Assembly: GCA_035771165.1 (NCBI GenBank)
Contig: JAWNZC010000311.1
Location: forward strand, 286,001-350,000
From: Paragorgia papillata
Lineage: Eukaryota > Cnidaria > Anthozoa > Scleralcyonacea > Coralliidae
DNA: 64,000 nucleotides
Direction of reading: 5' to 3'
The translations under genes and the position numbers were made by a program. The notes beneath the pieces were generated by a model. It saw only the letters and a list, made by a program, of their open reading frames with translations, made no database searches and was not told where the DNA came from. The first letter of the stretch is position 1. Each line of letters begins with the position of its first letter. Shown here one piece after another: positions 55,115 through 63,405 of the stretch.

Positions 55115-56080
55115 TTATTTTTGTATAACTCGGACTAACTCTTCATCGTAAAACTTACCAATAACATTTTCACCTGAGTTGTCCTCAATGTTGTACATGA
55201 CAGGATTACCACGAAACACAGCTGTTATTTTAAAAACTTCACTTGTAAAGTTTGGATCATACCCCTTTGCAAAATTTTTTTTGTATTTGTATATTCTTAC
55301 ATGGTCGCCAACCTTAAATTTGGGTGTTGGAAATTTTGTCGGTGGTAAACCGTATAAAGTTAAAAATACCTCACCCTGATTATTTGAATTAACACTATTA
55401 GGTTTTCTTTTGATGGTTGAGTGAAATGTGTTGTTATAACTTTTGGTGAGTTTGTCTAAAACATCTGTCCAAGTTTTGGTTTGTTTAAATGTAAAATATT
55501 TCCACATTCTTGTTTTTAAGGTTCTGTTGAATCTTTCTACAATAGCTGCTTTACGTTCTGAAAGTGTTGAAAAATACTCTATGTTATGAGATTTTAAAAG
55601 GGTTTTTACTCCAACATTGTAAAATTCATTACCATTATCAAACTGAACAACCTCGGGATATTTTTTAAAGTGATGTTTAAACTCCTCAAGCATTTTACCA
55701 ACACCTTCCACCATACTTTCTGTATTTTTTCTGTGCACAGGAACGGTAAAAGCAAACCTACTTAAAATTTCAACTCCTGTTAAAATCCAGTTAAATCTTT
55801 TGTTTACAGAACTAAACTTAGCCATATCCACTAAGTCCATTTGAAGCTGGTCGGCTAAATTTTTAACAAAGGTTCTTTGCGTTTTACGTGGTTTTCTTAG
55901 CGGTTTATGTAATGTGTATGTACTTTGCGAAGATAACCACTCCTTAACTAATTTTCTTGTAACTCCTTTTACATTTTCTTCAACCGCCTTTTGGTAAAGC
56001 TTTTCCGCACTTTGGTAACCAGAAATAGGATTGTAGTAAATATCTCTTAATTCAAGGTCAAGTATTAATTTAGTTGACAT
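55115..56080 (-). CDS. int: Retroviral-type (RVE) integrase of the Polinton
   Basis: 321 residues from the ATG at 56,080, chosen over the one at 56,101 because it follows the TTTAAATAAAATG context used throughout the element. The catalytic core has QMDLVDMAKF (Asp), VVQFDNGNEFYN (Asp) and ERKAAIVERFNRTLK (Glu), the DDE triad of retroviral and Polinton integrases. A C-terminal SH3/chromo-like segment (KFKVGDHVRIYKYKK) follows. It would insert the element and create the 6-bp duplication. Intact. Confidence 0.9.
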   Translation of the reverse strand: MSTKLILDLELRDIYYNPISGYQSAEKLYQKAVEENVKGVTRKLVKEWLSSQSTYTLHKPLRKPRKTQRTFVKNLADQLQMDLVDMAKFSSVNKRFNWILTGVEILSRFAFTVPVHRKNTESMVEGVGKMLEEFKHHFKKYPEVVQFDNGNEFYNVGVKTLLKSHNIEYFSTLSERKAAIVERFNRTLKTRMWKYFTFKQTKTWTDVLDKLTKSYNNTFHSTIKRKPNSVNSNNQGEVFLTLYGLPPTKFPTPKFKVGDHVRIYKYKKNFAKGYDPNFTSEVFKITAVFRGNPVMYNIEDNSGENVIGKFYDEELVRVIQK

Positions 56081-56102
56081 TTTATTTAAATTAGCTTTCA
56101 TG

Positions 56103-56261
56103 TTTTAGTTTTGAATACACCCGTAGCGAGTTAATACGGGTGTTCGCTTTTTCTAAATGTTTGTTTCTTAATTTAAGGTCAAGTAATAATATGTTTTGAA
56201 TACAGTTAAGCTAAATTAGCTTTGGTGTTCGCTTTTTCTAAATGTTTCATAAGTAAATAAA
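56103..56261. promoter_or_regulatory. Divergent intergenic region with a partial direct repeat
   Basis: Between the integrase and the 497-residue ORF. GTTTTGAATACA and GTGTTCGCTTTTTCTAAATG each occur twice. A hairpin, ACACCCGTA...TACGGGTGT, lies in the first copy. Probable two-way promoter region. Confidence 0.5.
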
Positions 56262-57755
56262 ATGAACGCAAGAGAAATTAAAGCATTAAAGGATTATTAT
56301 GGTGAAAACTACCAAAAAGTTATTAAAAATAGCGAAGTGGAAAAAGAAAAACTTAAAGAAAAGTTTTTAACTGAATATCCAAATGCAGATGTAAAAAGAT
56401 TTGAATTCGATGTTTCATTTAATCAAGATGGAACGGTTGGCGATAAATCCATATTTTTTCAAGATCCAAATAACAGTATGTCTTCTTTCGATATAACTTC
56501 AGAAGCTTTTTTAAGTGACCCTGATTGGGTAAATTATTTATACTGGCCAAAAAAGTGGACAGTCACTCAAAATTTACCTGATTTTGTGCTTAACGAAAAA
56601 TTCTCATTAAATTTAAATGTTATCTCTATTTTTGTAACTGAAAAGAAAAAGTTTACCGCACATTTTGAAGAACTAGATACAACTTATGTAAATCCTGTTG
56701 TTGAGGAAGGTGAAGCGGAAAAGAAACCATATGCAAAAGAGGAATTTGACTACCTGGGTAATCCATATTTTACTGCAATAGCAGCCACTTATGTAATTAC
56801 AAATTTGTGTGGAATTTCAGCAGAACATCTTTTAAACAAAATTCCAAGAGCTAGCTCAAATATTATTACAAGTATTGTTCAGTATCATTTCGCATATCAT
56901 TTAAGAAGGTTTTTAAGAGAACCCACAAAACTTAAAAAATATACAACCGGAAAACATCTAAATTTTCTACAAGAACATACACCAGTTAGAAAAATTTGGA
57001 GAACACAATACAGTAGCACAACCATGAAACTAGAAGATTTTCAAAAACAGCAAGACAACCTTGGTTATATCACAAAAAATATGAGATGTGTAAAAGATCA
57101 CGCTAATTATATTAATTACGGGGCAAACATAAAATATGAAAAATATATGGGAGGAAAACCAAAAAAAGATAATGACTTTTTACTTTTTGTTCCAAAAACT
57201 TCAAAAGGAATAACTCCTTTAGGTCAAAAACTATTTCAACAATCCATAGAAAGTTATGTTTACTGCATTTTAGGTGCACAAGCAAAAACCAGATGGAGTA
57301 TCATAGAACAAGGAGCAAAAAGCACGCAAACACAAGATGTTTTTTTAAAACTCGTGAAAGATACGGTGGCACAAGATGATACAACTGTTGCCATTTCAAA
57401 TATGCGAACAGCTATTAAAAGTACCAATGTAATTCTAAATTTTGCTATTTCACCGGGTTTAATTCTTATTCCATCGGATATGAGAATCCTTATTAATCCT
57501 ATTAGTGGTTACAACAACACACTAACACTAGCAACAGGTAAGATGACATTTGGTAACAATAAAAATATTAACAAAGTGGTTAATATTTCACAAAATAGGG
57601 TAAAACAGCAATTGCCAGTAACCCCACAGCAAAGCGTAACAACTCAATTACCAGCGAACAAAATACCTTATAACCAAGATTCACCGCTTGTGTTACCATT
57701 AGTTTTCGGTGTTTCCCTCGCTGGTACTTTCCTGGTGTTTAACAAGTTTTTTTAA
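56262..57755 (+). CDS. 497-residue protein with C-terminal membrane anchor
   Basis: No family recognised with confidence. The N-terminus is lysine-rich and helical. The middle has a hydrophobic ITNLCGISAEHLL stretch and several conserved-looking aromatic segments. The C-terminus is a transmembrane helix (LVLPLVFGVSLAGTFLVF) ending two residues before the stop. Size and anchor suggest a virion or membrane-associated protein. It starts in AGTAAATAAAATGAACG, shares a divergent promoter region with the integrase, and is intact. Confidence 0.75.
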   Translation: MNAREIKALKDYYGENYQKVIKNSEVEKEKLKEKFLTEYPNADVKRFEFDVSFNQDGTVGDKSIFFQDPNNSMSSFDITSEAFLSDPDWVNYLYWPKKWTVTQNLPDFVLNEKFSLNLNVISIFVTEKKKFTAHFEELDTTYVNPVVEEGEAEKKPYAKEEFDYLGNPYFTAIAATYVITNLCGISAEHLLNKIPRASSNIITSIVQYHFAYHLRRFLREPTKLKKYTTGKHLNFLQEHTPVRKIWRTQYSSTTMKLEDFQKQQDNLGYITKNMRCVKDHANYINYGANIKYEKYMGGKPKKDNDFLLFVPKTSKGITPLGQKLFQQSIESYVYCILGAQAKTRWSIIEQGAKSTQTQDVFLKLVKDTVAQDDTTVAISNMRTAIKSTNVILNFAISPGLILIPSDMRILINPISGYNNTLTLATGKMTFGNNKNINKVVNISQNRVKQQLPVTPQQSVTTQLPANKIPYNQDSPLVLPLVFGVSLAGTFLVFNKFF

Positions 57756-57764
57756 AAAGTAGGG

Positions 57765-58280
57765 TTAACCATACTTTTTGTACATCCAGCTAAGACCCAT
57801 TAATAGACAATCCGCCATATCGTCCGCTTTTTTAGCATTAAGCAAAAGTAAAGTTTCCTGATCTCCACGTTGTTCCATTATTTTTCTAATGTATTGTACA
57901 ACCCACTTTTTACGTGATCTGTAATCAGCAAGCTTCACCCCAAACACACTTGTTTTAAATTTTGGGGAGTATAACTCCAGTTCAACGTTAGGAAATAACA
58001 AAGAAACTAAGGTCCAAACGTGTTGCATTAACCGGACACAGTTTGTGTTTTTAGGAATTTGTTTTTCTATTAAAACATTAGTAACCGCAAATCTTTTAAA
58101 AATATCCTGAATAATACCAGAAACACTATTAAAAACTGCGGTAGAAACTTCTTTTCTTCCATCTTCTGCTAAACAAGAATTTTTTAGTTCTTTCACACAA
58201 CCGGAAAGTGGATGTTTCGTAAACTCTTCCACACTGTAACAGAAATTTTTTATTCCAATATCTATGGATAATATTAACAT
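57765..58280 (-). CDS. Holliday-junction resolvase, poxvirus A22/RuvC-like
   Basis: 171 residues. The RNase H-like fold is marked by ILSIDIGIKNF (Asp7), VLIEKQ (Glu72), the KKWVVQYIR helix and KKADDMADCLLMG (Asp154 and Asp157). This is the four-acid site of RuvC/A22-type resolvases, which cut branched DNA formed during replication or recombination. Poxviruses and giant viruses encode relatives; it is not part of the usual Polinton core. It starts in ATAAAATAAAGATG. Its upstream side is the 54-bp repeat array. Intact. Confidence 0.85.
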   Translation of the reverse strand: MLILSIDIGIKNFCYSVEEFTKHPLSGCVKELKNSCLAEDGRKEVSTAVFNSVSGIIQDIFKRFAVTNVLIEKQIPKNTNCVRLMQHVWTLVSLLFPNVELELYSPKFKTSVFGVKLADYRSRKKWVVQYIRKIMEQRGDQETLLLLNAKKADDMADCLLMGLSWMYKKYG

Positions 58281-58306
58281 CTTTATTTTATAACTTTTTA
58301 AAAAAT

Positions 58307-58996
58307 AACTAGCTATTGCACGTTTTTAAACAAATTATAGCAAAAAATAGCTAGCTGTATAACTAGCTATTGCACGTTTTTAAACAAATTATAGCAAAAA
58401 ATAGCTAGCTGTATAACTAGCTATTGCGTGTTTTTAAACAAATTATAGCAAAAAATAGCTAGCTGTATAACTAGCTATTGCGTGTTTTTAAACAAATTAT
58501 AGCAAAAAATAGCTAGCTGTATAACTAGCTATTGCACGTTTTTAAACAAATTATAGCAAAAAATAGCTAGCTGTATAACTAGCTATTGCGTGTTTTTAAA
58601 CAAATTATAGCAAAAAATAGCTAGCTGTATAACTAGCTATTGCACGTTTTTAAACAAATTATAGCAAAAAATAGCTAGCTGTATAACTAGCTATTGCGTG
58701 TTTTTAAACAAATTATAGCAAAAAATAGCTAGCTGTATAACTAGCTATTGCACGTTTTTAAACAAATTATAGCAAAAAATAGCTAGCTGTATAACTAGCT
58801 ATTGCACGTTTTTAAACAAATTATAGCAAAAAATAGCTAGCTGTATAACTAGCTATTGCGTGTTTTTAAACAAATTATAGCAAAAAATAGCTAGCTGTAT
58901 AACTAGCTATTGCACGTTTTTAAACAAATTATAGCAAAAAATAGCTAGCTGTATAACTAGCTATTGCACGTTTTTAAACAAATTATAGCAAAATTA
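58307..58996. repeat. Tandem array: 12 full and one partial 54-bp units
   Basis: Each unit begins AACTAGCTATTGC and ends AATAGCTAGCTGTAT. Adjacent units create AATAGCTAG-N8-CTAGCTATT inverted repeats at every junction. Units come in two versions, GCACGT (eight) and GCGTGT (five), mixed along the array. It lies between the divergent resolvase and 118-residue ORFs. A replication origin, recombination site or bidirectional regulatory region would all fit. Confidence 0.95.
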
Positions 58997-59014
58997 CAGC
59001 AAACTAATTAATAA

Positions 59015-59371
59015 ATGAGTGAACAACAAACTATTACAAAAACTGAAGACTTAAAAAGGGTAAAAAATCCAAAAAGAGTTGCACAAGGATATAGACTAGC
59101 TGAACTAAGTAAAAACGCAAAAGCAAGAAAAAAAGAATCTCAACAACAACAAAAATATGATGAAGAAAGCTTAATACAATTACCTGGATTATCAACATCT
59201 TTAACCATAGTTGGTGTTGTAACAGGTGTAATAGGAACTTACATAGCATGGCAACAATACCAACAAACACCCACAGAAGAAAAACAAGTAGTAAAAACTA
59301 ATAAATCTCCAACTGCATCACCAAAACCAACAAAAGTGGTGTTTAACAATCTTGATAACGATGACATTTAA
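59015..59371 (+). CDS. Small membrane protein, 118 residues
   Basis: A basic N-terminal half (KNPKRVAQGYRLAELSKNAK), then one membrane segment (TSLTIVGVVTGVIGTYIAW), then a polar tail. Start context TTAATAAATGAG. Probably a virion membrane or DNA-condensing component by its place before the capsid gene; no family recognised. Confidence 0.7.
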   Translation: MSEQQTITKTEDLKRVKNPKRVAQGYRLAELSKNAKARKKESQQQQKYDEESLIQLPGLSTSLTIVGVVTGVIGTYIAWQQYQQTPTEEKQVVKTNKSPTASPKPTKVVFNNLDNDDI

Positions 59372-59449
59372 CTTTTTTTAAATAAAATTACATAGCAAAA
59401 ATGTTATGTAATTTTTTACTTTTTTTTTTACTTTTTTTTTACTATAATA

Positions 59450-60658
59450 ATGAATAAGGAAAGACAAACTAAGTTAAAACCAGGTTATAAACGTTTACAA
59501 AAAAGTGAAATAACCGGTGAACGAACAAGACATGTAATAACATTTAATCCCAACAAAGCCAATCCTGGTGAAGAAATTTACATTCAAATTCCAAAACTAA
59601 AACCTGGTACATCGCTTGTACCAGACAAAATGTCATTAAATTTTGACTTTAAAAATGCAAATACCAAGTCGTGGTTTAACAACAACCTAGCAAAACAACT
59701 CCAAAAGCAATTAAAAATTAAATTTGCAGGTGAAATTATATACGACAACTCAGGAGAAAGTTTACTTAGAACTTACGAAGATTTGTGGTTGGACGCAGAT
59801 GTTCGTGCAAATATGATTGAAGATGGTGTTGCAACTGAAAACCAACGTAAAGTTGTGTCAAAATCTGATGATGCTTCATCAGATGCATATGCCTCATTAT
59901 ACGGAACAAAACAGAGAATTCAGTTAGGAAAAATCTTAATGGACCATGGCTTGTACGCCCCATACAACATGGCAAATGATTTACAGTACATTATCACTCT
60001 CCCCCAAGCCACTGAAATCATGCAGGCCCAAAGTGGACAGGCAGTAGCTGGTTACAGCTTGGAAAACATGGAGTTGGAATACGAAACCATTTTTAATGCT
60101 GATTTGGTTCGAGAGGTAGAAAGTGGTTACAACGCTGGAAGATCCCTTAGTTTCGAACACGTCACCCTCTTTAAAACTGTGGAGTGGGGTAAGTCAACAA
60201 CTCTCATTAATGAAACCATTAACCTTCCAAGAAAAAGTATGAAGGCTGTTGTTATGCTCTTCACCAAGAAAACCCGTGGTCAGTCCGAAGAGTATGTTTT
60301 TCCAAACATTGAAAATGTTAAAATTACTATAGAAGGCATCCCTAACAGTGTTTACTCACAGGGATTGGTTAAAAGAAGACTATTTGAAGAAACCGAAAGA
60401 CTATTTAGACAAAATACCAGAGCAGTTACGGCAACCAACTTCTTTGTTGGAGACATGTTCGCCCTGGTAATCGACCTCAGAGCTATTGATGACAACGAAC
60501 TATATGGTCATGGAACCAAGCTCATGTCAACCCAGTCTGGAATCATGCTTGAAATAACCAAAAAAGCAACAGCTGTAGATCTTAACTGCAATATTTTCAT
60601 CATCTCAGATGGTGTTCTAAAGGTTCAAGCTGGAGAATTCCGAGGTGTAAGCTACTAA
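59450..60658 (+). CDS. Major capsid protein candidate (double jelly-roll type)
   Basis: 402 residues, predominantly beta-rich. Segments such as LVPDKMSLNFDFKN, IKFAGEIIYDNSGES, TYEDLWLDADVRANMI and NFFVGDMFALVIDLRAI resemble capsid proteins of Polinton/adintovirus-type elements. The call also rests on position directly before the packaging ATPase and the penton-like gene. It would form hexagonal capsomers. Intact, with a start in TACTATAATAATG. The fold cannot be proven by reading alone. Confidence 0.75.
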   Translation: MNKERQTKLKPGYKRLQKSEITGERTRHVITFNPNKANPGEEIYIQIPKLKPGTSLVPDKMSLNFDFKNANTKSWFNNNLAKQLQKQLKIKFAGEIIYDNSGESLLRTYEDLWLDADVRANMIEDGVATENQRKVVSKSDDASSDAYASLYGTKQRIQLGKILMDHGLYAPYNMANDLQYIITLPQATEIMQAQSGQAVAGYSLENMELEYETIFNADLVREVESGYNAGRSLSFEHVTLFKTVEWGKSTTLINETINLPRKSMKAVVMLFTKKTRGQSEEYVFPNIENVKITIEGIPNSVYSQGLVKRRLFEETERLFRQNTRAVTATNFFVGDMFALVIDLRAIDDNELYGHGTKLMSTQSGIMLEITKKATAVDLNCNIFIISDGVLKVQAGEFRGVSY

Positions 60659-60676
60659 ACAAAGCAAGGTAAATAA

Positions 60677-61273
60677 ATGACACCCTTTAACATGATAATA
60701 GTTGGAATGACTGGATGTGGTAAAACTCATTACCTACTAAAAATGCTAGAAGAAAAACATAAAAAAAATTTTGAAAATATATTCTTAATTTGCCCAACGT
60801 TTGAGTGGAATAAAACTTATTTAAACTGGACTCACTTACATGATCCAAATTTCTTTGTTATTCCTTGTGATCAGGATCAAACAGATGAGCTTTTAAAATT
60901 TGTTGTAAACTTTTGTAAAGGTAGTCCATCACTAATTATACTTGATGATTGTGCATCAGGACAGTCAGTAAAAAACCGAACCAGTGAGTTGGTAAAACTT
61001 GGGTTCGGAGCAAGACACATGCATATTAGTACAATAGTAATCACACAACAACTTACGAGTATAGCAAAACCATTTCGAGAAAATATATCCAAGCTAGTGT
61101 CTTTTTACAATCCAAACAGAAAAGATATGCAAGTTATTTTGGATGACTATTTAGACGTTGGTAAGGAAGAAGAAAAAAAAATTAAAGAAACATTAAAAGA
61201 AAAAAAATACAGTAGATTAGAAATTAATTTAATACATCCTTACAACCATGAAATAGTAACAACAGAAAATTAA
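60677..61273 (+). CDS. Genome-packaging ATPase (A32/FtsK-HerA-like)
   Basis: 198 residues. Walker A is VGMTGCGKTHYL at the N-terminus, Walker B LIILDDCA near residue 87, and a sensor-like STIVITQQ near 120. This is the compact form typical of viruses with double-jelly-roll capsids. It would drive DNA into the capsid. It lies 18 bp after the capsid gene with start context GGTAAATAAATGAC. Intact, and clearly a different lineage from the broken ATPase at 24.8 kb (CTQSGKT type). Confidence 0.9.
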   Translation: MTPFNMIIVGMTGCGKTHYLLKMLEEKHKKNFENIFLICPTFEWNKTYLNWTHLHDPNFFVIPCDQDQTDELLKFVVNFCKGSPSLIILDDCASGQSVKNRTSELVKLGFGARHMHISTIVITQQLTSIAKPFRENISKLVSFYNPNRKDMQVILDDYLDVGKEEEKKIKETLKEKKYSRLEINLIHPYNHEIVTTEN

Positions 61274-61320
61274 TACCGTACAAATCATATGTTAAAAAAC
61301 ATATGATTTTTTTAAAATAA
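61274..61320 (+). terminator. Short hairpin after the packaging ATPase
   Basis: CATATG...AAAACATATG with ATCATATGTT-type arms followed by TTTTTT. It could end the transcript, though no termination mechanism is known for this element. Confidence 0.35.
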
Positions 61321-61959
61321 ATGAGTCTTTTAAGAATTTTTATGAAAAAAAACAATGAACAAGAAACCATTATTAAATTTGATGAACCCTTAGTTATTGA
61401 AAACAATACAATGACCGTAAAGTGTGCAAGTGTGTTTTGGGATTTTAATAACGTACCACATTTTGTTAATGCACTTCATGGAAAAACCAAAGTAAGATTT
61501 GAATCTGGGTATTGGACAGCTAGTATGATTATTGAAAAACTTAAGGAAAACAACGTAAAAGCAAAGTTACTTCACCATTCATCAAAAATAGAAATTTTAC
61601 CAACAGACGACCTTTCCATGTTGAATTTAGCACCATTGCTAGGTTTTTCCAAGGAAAGAGGAAGAATACCAAAAGGAAGAACCATAGTTTCAGATTTTCC
61701 TGTTAATGTTAACCTTGGTTTAAAGTATATTAACATTGAGTGTAATGCTGTTAACAAAAACGAAACATCATTTCAAGGTCAGCGGGATGGTTCCATCGCA
61801 ATTCTTCCAATTACCACAACACAATCCCTAAAGGGGACCGTTACACACTATGATAATATCAATAGTGAAACCAAATTAAACAACGGAACCTACAACGAAC
61901 TAAAGTTTTCAACAAGTCATGAGATTGGTGATATACTATTAGAAATAACAATAAAATAA
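61321..61959 (+). CDS. Minor capsid (penton-like) protein candidate
   Basis: 212 residues. The C-terminal half (LKYINIECNAVNKNE, then GSIAILPITTTQSLKG, then FSTSHEIGDILLEI) follows the strand pattern I associate with single-jelly-roll penton proteins of Polintons and adenovirus-related viruses. Its position after capsid and ATPase supports this. It would close the five-fold vertices. Start context TTAAAATAAATGAG; intact. Confidence 0.65.
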   Translation: MSLLRIFMKKNNEQETIIKFDEPLVIENNTMTVKCASVFWDFNNVPHFVNALHGKTKVRFESGYWTASMIIEKLKENNVKAKLLHHSSKIEILPTDDLSMLNLAPLLGFSKERGRIPKGRTIVSDFPVNVNLGLKYINIECNAVNKNETSFQGQRDGSIAILPITTTQSLKGTVTHYDNINSETKLNNGTYNELKFSTSHEIGDILLEITIK

Positions 61960-61992
61960 TGTTAAAAAAGTGTAAAAAATTTGTACTAATAA

Positions 61993-62220
61993 ATGGGTGA
62001 TACTAAAAATGAAGTAATTCAAGATTTATACAATGCTGCATTAGTTACCGCAGGAGCCGTAGCAGTAAGTATGGTTTCCAAGCGTTTAGCAGGTCAACCT
62101 TTAGCTGCACCAGCTAGTTTAAAGGAAGCCGCAAAGTTAGCTGTTGCTGTTGCAGTTGGTGGTTTTTTAGTTAAAAAAGGCCAATCCGCTGGGTACATTC
62201 CCAAAAATTTAAAGACCTAA
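61993..62220 (+). CDS. Small Ala/Val-rich virion-type protein, 75 residues
   Basis: Two hydrophobic stretches (LVTAGAVAVSMVS and KLAVAVAVGGFLV) with interspersed lysines. It resembles small hydrophobic ORFs downstream of penton genes in related elements; the role is unknown. Start context ACTAATAAATGGG, 33 bp after the penton-like gene. Confidence 0.65.
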   Translation: MGDTKNEVIQDLYNAALVTAGAVAVSMVSKRLAGQPLAAPASLKEAAKLAVAVAVGGFLVKKGQSAGYIPKNLKT

Positions 62221-62247
62221 GTAAAGCTTTAGCGAAACCATAAATAA

Positions 62248-62646
62248 ATGGTATCAATGGTTGTAGGAGGATTATTTAACGCAGTTGCCTTTGCAGGAGC
62301 CGGTTATTTGTTCTCAACATTTAACAAAACAGATTACCAAGAAGAAACCAAAAGACACAATCTTGCAACGGAAAAACTTAACAAAGCAAAAGAAAATTTT
62401 TATGAAAAGGAAACAGCACGAAAAGATAGAAAAAAAGAACTACAAGAGGAACTCTACAATGCAAAAAGTGACATAAAAGAAACAAACAAGGCATTAGTAG
62501 AATTAAAAAGAATCCGTGACGAACAAAATATTCCACCACCGCGGTTAGAAGACTTTTACCAACCATCGGATGAGATGAAAAAATATCAAATCATGGCAAT
62601 GGGATTAGTTGGTGGAGGTGGCGGGTGGTTATTACATGTATTGTAA
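62248..62646 (+). CDS. Membrane/coiled-coil protein, 132 residues
   Basis: An N-terminal membrane segment (VVGGLFNAVAFAGAGYLF), a charged coiled coil (~residues 30-95, rich in Lys/Glu), a proline hinge (IPPPRLEDF) and a C-terminal glycine-rich hydrophobic segment. Likely a structural or membrane-bridging protein. Start context CATAAATAAATGG. Last plus-strand gene of the cluster. Confidence 0.7.
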   Translation: MVSMVVGGLFNAVAFAGAGYLFSTFNKTDYQEETKRHNLATEKLNKAKENFYEKETARKDRKKELQEELYNAKSDIKETNKALVELKRIRDEQNIPPPRLEDFYQPSDEMKKYQIMAMGLVGGGGGWLLHVL

Positions 62647-62691
62647 ATTTTAAATTCCTATTCAAAAAGAATAGGAAATTACAACCAAATT
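62647..62691. terminator. Inverted repeat between convergent genes
   Basis: ATTCCTATTC...GAATAGGAA hairpin between the plus-strand cluster and the minus-strand acidic ORF; a plausible shared transcript end. Confidence 0.45.
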
Positions 62692-63135
62692 TTATAGTTC
62701 ACTAACAGTTCCACAACTTTCTATAAAAAATTTCTCTTCGTCTAATTGATCGGAAGAATTTAACCAATCTTCTAAGTCACTGTCTAATTCTTCGTCATTT
62801 TCATCATCCAAAATGGCGTACGCTCCGTTATCAGGATCCCATAACGCACGGTCTCCAAACCTTTCAAAGATTTCACCTAATGAACTAAACCAAAATGTGT
62901 TTTCTTCACAAAAGTCAATAACCATGTATCCATCCCTGCTTCTGTATTGTAGTTCTTCATCACAAACTTCACCCCAGCTTTCATCAATAAAATTTATTTC
63001 AAAATCATTCATTAATCCTTCAAATTCTTCTGTTTCATCTAAATAATCATCATAGTCTTCATCACATTCATCGGATTCGGTTTCATAACTTTCGTCTATT
63101 TCAAAATCTAGTACGTTATTGTAAACAGTGTTCAT
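62692..63135 (-). CDS. Highly acidic protein, 147 residues
   Basis: Asp/Glu-rich throughout (ESDECDEDYDDYLDETEEF near the N-terminus) with a more ordered centre (YMVIDFCEENTFWFSSLGEI). No family recognised. A DNA mimic or histone-binding protein is possible from composition only. It starts directly after the promoter block shared with PolB. Confidence 0.65.
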   Translation of the reverse strand: MNTVYNNVLDFEIDESYETESDECDEDYDDYLDETEEFEGLMNDFEINFIDESWGEVCDEELQYRSRDGYMVIDFCEENTFWFSSLGEIFERFGDRALWDPDNGAYAILDDENDEELDSDLEDWLNSSDQLDEEKFFIESCGTVSEL

Positions 63136-63187
63136 CTCTCTTTATTATATACTCCAAAAAAAAAGTTTCTGATTTTCTATAAGGTGA
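63133..63187 (-). promoter_or_regulatory. Promoter/leader block shared with PolB
   Basis: The same TTTTTTTTTGGAGTATATAA block and AATAAAGAGAGATGAAC start region as at 53,779-53,835, differing by two inserted bases near the ATG and a few changes upstream. Confidence 0.6.
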
Positions 63188-63188
63188 G

Positions 63189-63395
63189 TTAAGCATAGTC
63201 AACAAGGTAATCCCAGTATTCAAGACAGTAAAATTCGTTAAAATTTTCTCGGTCGTATTTACTGTACATCAACCAAAGACGGTATCCTTCGTCGCTGCCG
63301 TCTGTAAGTTTAAAAATAAGTTTACCAATGTCAAACCAGGTTTTACTCCTAAATTCGCATTTTGTTGCAAAATTTAAATTTTCATTAACTAACAT
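63189..63395 (-). CDS. Small protein, 68 residues, unknown
   Basis: Rich in aromatic residues and Asp/Glu (TWFDIGKLIFKL, EFYCLEYWDYLVDYA). The start follows CTATAAATAAAGAGGT. Spacing and strand fit a minus-strand cluster with its neighbours. Confidence 0.55.
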   Translation of the reverse strand: MLVNENLNFATKCEFRSKTWFDIGKLIFKLTDGSDEGYRLWLMYSKYDRENFNEFYCLEYWDYLVDYA

Positions 63396-63405
63396 ACCTC
63401 TTTAT

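Noticed and set aside
58307..58996. CRISPR array
   Set aside because: The 54-bp units are contiguous with no unique spacers, and the setting is a eukaryotic virus-like element.
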